Positions 23,049 through 25,540 of a stretch of DNA of 25,540 nt are shown here, piece after piece. Under the pieces are notes generated by a model, which searched no databases, was not told the origin of the DNA, and saw nothing but the letters and a program-made list of their open reading frames with translations. Origin of the DNA: an uncultured Chlamydiae bacterium (GTDB lineage: Bacteria; Chlamydiota; Chlamydiia; Chlamydiales; CALBHK01). The translations under genes and the position numbers were made by a program. The stretch spans positions 1-25,540 of the forward strand of contig CALBHK010000407.1 in assembly GCA_937894565.1 (NCBI GenBank), read 5' to 3'. The first letter of the stretch is position 1. Every line of letters begins with the position of its first letter.

Positions 23049-24140
23049 TTAAACAATCCAGCCTCCGCCAAACACAGCCTCTCCCTGATAAAAAACAGCC
23101 GCTTGACCAGGCGTAATTGCTAAAACTGGCTCATTAAGAAAAACTTCGGCTTCATTGTTTTTTAAAGCAACCACTCGGCCCTCTACTTCAGGCCCTCTGG
23201 AGCGCACGCGTACACTCACTTGCGCCTGCTCGCCGTCCTTCATCTCTTGCACAATCCAATTCATTCTTTCTACTTTAAAATGGCTGCGTTTAAGATCTTC
23301 TTTAGATCCCATGATCACTTCATTGGTTTTTGAGTTAATGCCTGTGACATAGATAGGCTCTCCAAAGGCGACCCCCAACCCTTTTCTCTGTCCCACAGTC
23401 ACGCTGTGAATACCAGCATGCTCTCCTAATTCTTCTCCGTTCACATGTTTAATTTTTCCCTTAGCTTGCGCCGCTAGATCTGGGAAATGACGTTCTAAAA
23501 AACCGGCATAGTCTCCATCGGGAATAAAGCAGATATCCATGCTTTCTGCTTTTTTTGCCGTGATTAAATTAGCCTCTTCTGCAAAGGCTCGGATTTGAGT
23601 TTTTGTATACGAGCCGCAAGGAAATAGCGTTTTAGAGAGCTGCTCTTGGGTCATGCTAAAAAGGAAATAGCTTTGATCTTTACTTGGATCTGCCCCTCTT
23701 AAAAGCAGGTAACGTTTGGACAAGTCATCATAGCGGATCTGGGCATAGTGGCCCGTGCAAACTTTTGTAGCTCCAATTTCAACTGCTTTTTTATAAAGAG
23801 TGTCAAATTTAAGTTTTTCATTGCACAGAATGCAGGGGCTTGGGGTTTTTCCTGCAAAATACTGCTCGGCAAAAACTTTTACAACTTGATTCCAAAATTC
23901 TTCACGAAAATTAATGGCGTAATAGGGAATGCCAAGAGTTTGAGCGACCAAACGGGCATCTTCCACGGACTCTTCTCCGCAGCAGCTTTGCGTGGAACAG
24001 CTCATCTCTTCGGCCTCTTTGCCTTTCCAAAGGCGCATGGTCATGCCCACGCATTCATATCCTTCTTTTACCATCATCCAAGCACAGACGGAAGAGTCTA
24101 CTCCTCCCGACATAGCTGCTACAACTTTTTCTCTATTCAT
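23049..24140 (-). CDS. mnmA: tRNA-specific 2-thiouridylase MnmA
   Basis: Cytoplasmic enzyme that thiolates U34 of tRNAs for Lys, Glu and Gln. The 363-residue protein has the PP-loop SGGVDSS (11-17), Cys106 in the PCILCNEKLKF segment, tRNA-binding GHYAQIR, DQSYFLF, and second catalytic Cys204 in MDICFIPDGDY. The C-terminal beta-barrel holds VTVGQRKGLGVAFGEPIYV and ends at AVFGGGWI. AGGTGAG lies just before the ATG. It begins 7 bases after the stop of the BioD-like gene, so the two are probably cotranscribed. Confidence 0.97.
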   Translation of the reverse strand: MNREKVVAAMSGGVDSSVCAWMMVKEGYECVGMTMRLWKGKEAEEMSCSTQSCCGEESVEDARLVAQTLGIPYYAINFREEFWNQVVKVFAEQYFAGKTPSPCILCNEKLKFDTLYKKAVEIGATKVCTGHYAQIRYDDLSKRYLLLRGADPSKDQSYFLFSMTQEQLSKTLFPCGSYTKTQIRAFAEEANLITAKKAESMDICFIPDGDYAGFLERHFPDLAAQAKGKIKHVNGEELGEHAGIHSVTVGQRKGLGVAFGEPIYVTGINSKTNEVIMGSKEDLKRSHFKVERMNWIVQEMKDGEQAQVSVRVRSRGPEVEGRVVALKNNEAEVFLNEPVLAITPGQAAVFYQGEAVFGGGWIV

Positions 24141-24147
24141 AACTCAC

Positions 24148-25233
24148 CTAACCAACTAATTGTTCAAAATTTAAATATTCTTCAGCAATGGAGATGGCCT
24201 TTTCTATTTTTTGACCATCTTCTTTGCGGATTTTTGCAGTATAATGCGTAATGCTTTTCATCGCATCATAGCTGCATAAAGGGGCATACAGAGCAGGAAT
24301 GTCTGCGAGGGTAAGTTTTTTTACTAATTCTGGGTCGGGCAGAGAGCTGCCTGTTAAAATCATGCCCCCCTTTTTGTTTGGAAACTTAAGATGGCTGTTA
24401 ACCATGGCCTCGATGATATCATCCCGGCAGGCAGGAGTGATCACTAATTGGTTATCCACCCCTTCTGATAAGTAATCAGACAGCGAGCCGGCAACCAGAC
24501 GTGTGCTGGAAAAATGGCGGCAGCTATGTGTCTGTCCGGATAAGAGAGAAGTTTCAAATAAGATTTCAAAGTCTTGCATTGTGGGATTGCCTAAAAGAGT
24601 GGAATAGGGCAGAGCGCCAAGAAGAGGAATTCCCCAATGAGCAAGTGCTTTGGGAAAGTAGCGTAAAATCATCTCTCGCTTAGATTCTTCTACACGGTTT
24701 AAAATAACGCCTTTAACGCGTACGCCGTGTTTAAGGCAGAGTTCTATGTTTAAAGCCAGTTCGTCATGAGAGGAGCCCAGACCACCTGGCGCTACAATCA
24801 CCATCTCTGCACCTAAAATAGAAGCCACTTGAGCATTGTTTAGATTAATAATAGAGCCGACTCCAACATGGCCTGTACCTTCCACAACAACAAGATCATG
24901 TTCAGCGGCAAGCTTTTCATAAGCCTGCAGCATTTGATGTTGCAAATCAGAAGTGTTAATGGTTCCATCTAAATATTCACGAGTGAAGCCAGAGGGAAGA
25001 AGCAGAGGGCTCATGCTTTTCCAATCAGTATGAAGTTTGAAGTGGTGGCGAATGAGCTCTACATCTTTATCGACAAGGAGGTTGTCATTGATTTTGACAT
25101 GCTGCTGACCGACGGGCTTAATGAAGCCGACTCGGCTTAAGCGCTTACGCAGTCCTGCAAAAATGCCAAGCGACAGGGTGGTTTTTCCCACATTTTGACC
25201 CGTTGCGGCTATAAATAGGGCTTTAGTTTTCAC
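24148..25233 (-). CDS. BioD-like P-loop / DRTGG-domain protein (resembles N-terminal part of phosphate acetyltransferase)
   Basis: A 361-residue protein. The N-terminal BioD/CobQ-like NTPase domain has P-loop GQNVGKTT (12-19), IKPVGQQ, VVVEGTGHVGVGSI and GVILNRVEES. A DRTGG-type domain follows at about residues 215-330 (LVAGSLSDYL, VITPACRDDIIEA, GMILTGSSLPD, PALYAPLCSYDA). This two-domain arrangement is the regulatory N-terminal half of long phosphate acetyltransferases, but here the catalytic half is absent. True dethiobiotin synthetase is shorter and lacks the second domain, so I do not call it bioD. The start codon is GTG at 25233, with a purine-rich GAGAAG 5 bases upstream. Divergent from glgA; mnmA follows. 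Function likely regulatory or acyl-phosphate linked, not proven. Confidence 0.75.
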   Translation of the reverse strand: MKTKALFIAATGQNVGKTTLSLGIFAGLRKRLSRVGFIKPVGQQHVKINDNLLVDKDVELIRHHFKLHTDWKSMSPLLLPSGFTREYLDGTINTSDLQHQMLQAYEKLAAEHDLVVVEGTGHVGVGSIINLNNAQVASILGAEMVIVAPGGLGSSHDELALNIELCLKHGVRVKGVILNRVEESKREMILRYFPKALAHWGIPLLGALPYSTLLGNPTMQDFEILFETSLLSGQTHSCRHFSSTRLVAGSLSDYLSEGVDNQLVITPACRDDIIEAMVNSHLKFPNKKGGMILTGSSLPDPELVKKLTLADIPALYAPLCSYDAMKSITHYTAKIRKEDGQKIEKAISIAEEYLNFEQLVG

Positions 25234-25270
25234 ACGACTTCTCTATATCACAATTAAAGGACATTTTACC

Positions 25271-25299
25271 TTGAATAAATTTTAAAAGAAATAGATAAT
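25271..25299 (+). promoter_or_regulatory. Candidate glgA promoter
   Basis: TTGAAT (25271-25276) and GATAAT (25294-25299), five of six in the -10, are separated by exactly 17 bases. Transcription would then begin about 1-3 bases before the glgA ATG, implying a leaderless message. Confidence 0.4.
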
Positions 25300-25307
25300 C
25301 CCGAAAT

Positions 25308-25540
25308 ATGCATATTATCCAAATAGCCTCAGAAATAGCCCCCCTTGCAAAGATAGGAGGGTTAGGAGATGTCATCTTAGGCCTCTCTCGCGAACTCGTG
25401 ATTCAAGGTCATGATGTCGATCTCATTCTTCCTAAATATGATACTATCGATACCAGGCATATTCGCGATTTTAGCGTCTTTTATTCCGGTTTAAAATCTT
25501 ATTATGCAGGGGAGTGGTACGAAAATACAATTTGGGTGGG
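25308..25540 (+). CDS. glgA: Glycogen synthase GlgA, partial (5' end only)
   Basis: The first 77 codons are present; the gene runs off the window. The N-terminus reads MHIIQIASEIAPLAKIGGLG, which matches the GlgA start with the ADP-glucose-binding K-x-GGL motif (Lys15), then DVILGLSRELVIQGHDVDLI of the Rossmann fold. The enzyme adds glucose from ADP-glucose to alpha-1,4-glucan; glycogen metabolism is a known chlamydial trait. No Shine-Dalgarno precedes the ATG. Confidence 0.93.
   Translation, partial: MHIIQIASEIAPLAKIGGLGDVILGLSRELVIQGHDVDLILPKYDTIDTRHIRDFSVFYSGLKSYYAGEWYENTIWV

Noticed and set aside
23748..24251. 167-codon ORF antisense to mnmA
   Set aside because: Shadow of a well-supported gene; no motif and no RBS evidence.

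Overview
The window looks like a chromosome segment of an environmental (amoeba- or protist-associated) member of the Chlamydiae, moderately AT-rich. The evidence is a Chlamydia-type gene pair ftsK-yycJ, a type III secretion C-ring gene (sctQ/cdsQ) followed directly by a Pkn5-type Ser/Thr kinase, a Pkn1-like protein with an FGE/sulfatase-modifying C-terminal domain, plus ispH, mnmA, a lipopolysaccharide heptosyltransferase and glgA. The species cannot be named from this sequence alone.

Layout. 1-1728: a large AsmA/TamB-like envelope protein whose 5' end looks displaced into another frame. 1729-2109: repeats and a hairpin between convergent genes. 2110-3666 (-): a zinc metallopeptidase with an HELGH motif. 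3746-10781 (+): a compact kdpF-A-B-C-D potassium-transport operon, including a 38-codon kdpF; kdpE does not follow it. 10782-11385: noncoding DNA with a 209-bp compound palindrome. 11386-12996: a gene with an Inc-like hydrophobic N-terminus and a recognisable eukaryotic-type HECT ubiquitin-ligase domain. 13024-13197: a terminator, then tRNA-His. 13315-16502: ftsK and yycJ overlapping by 4 bp. 16503-16969: a nest of repeats, one element inserted into another. 16970-19434 (-): pkn5 and a 5'-truncated sctQ. 19418-20917 (+): an N-terminally truncated Pkn1-like pseudokinase/FGE protein, followed by ispH. 21797-25233 (-): a heptosyltransferase, a repeat with a perfect 47-bp inverted repeat, mnmA and a BioD-like/DRTGG protein. 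25308 to the end (+): the start of glgA.

How the genes fit together. Core genes cover division and chromosome segregation (ftsK), isoprenoids (ispH), LPS (heptosyltransferase), tRNA thiolation (mnmA) and glycogen (glgA). Around them are host-interaction genes: type III secretion parts, kinases and the HECT-like candidate effector. The Kdp pump is complete, but its sensor KdpD has Arg where the phosphoacceptor His belongs and no response regulator gene follows, so it is probably not wired as a classical two-component system.

Most notable points: (1) the HECT-type E3 ligase candidate with catalytic Cys478 in an HTC motif; (2) the degenerate KdpD; (3) the Pkn5 kinase fused to what looks like a metal-site-deficient SpoIIE/PP2C-type phosphatase; (4) an internal Shine-Dalgarno and ATG in sctQ that would make a short SctQ-C isoform; (5) a breakpoint near 19418-19440 where sctQ and pkn1 have both lost their 5' ends; (6) several palindromic repeat families, one nested in another.
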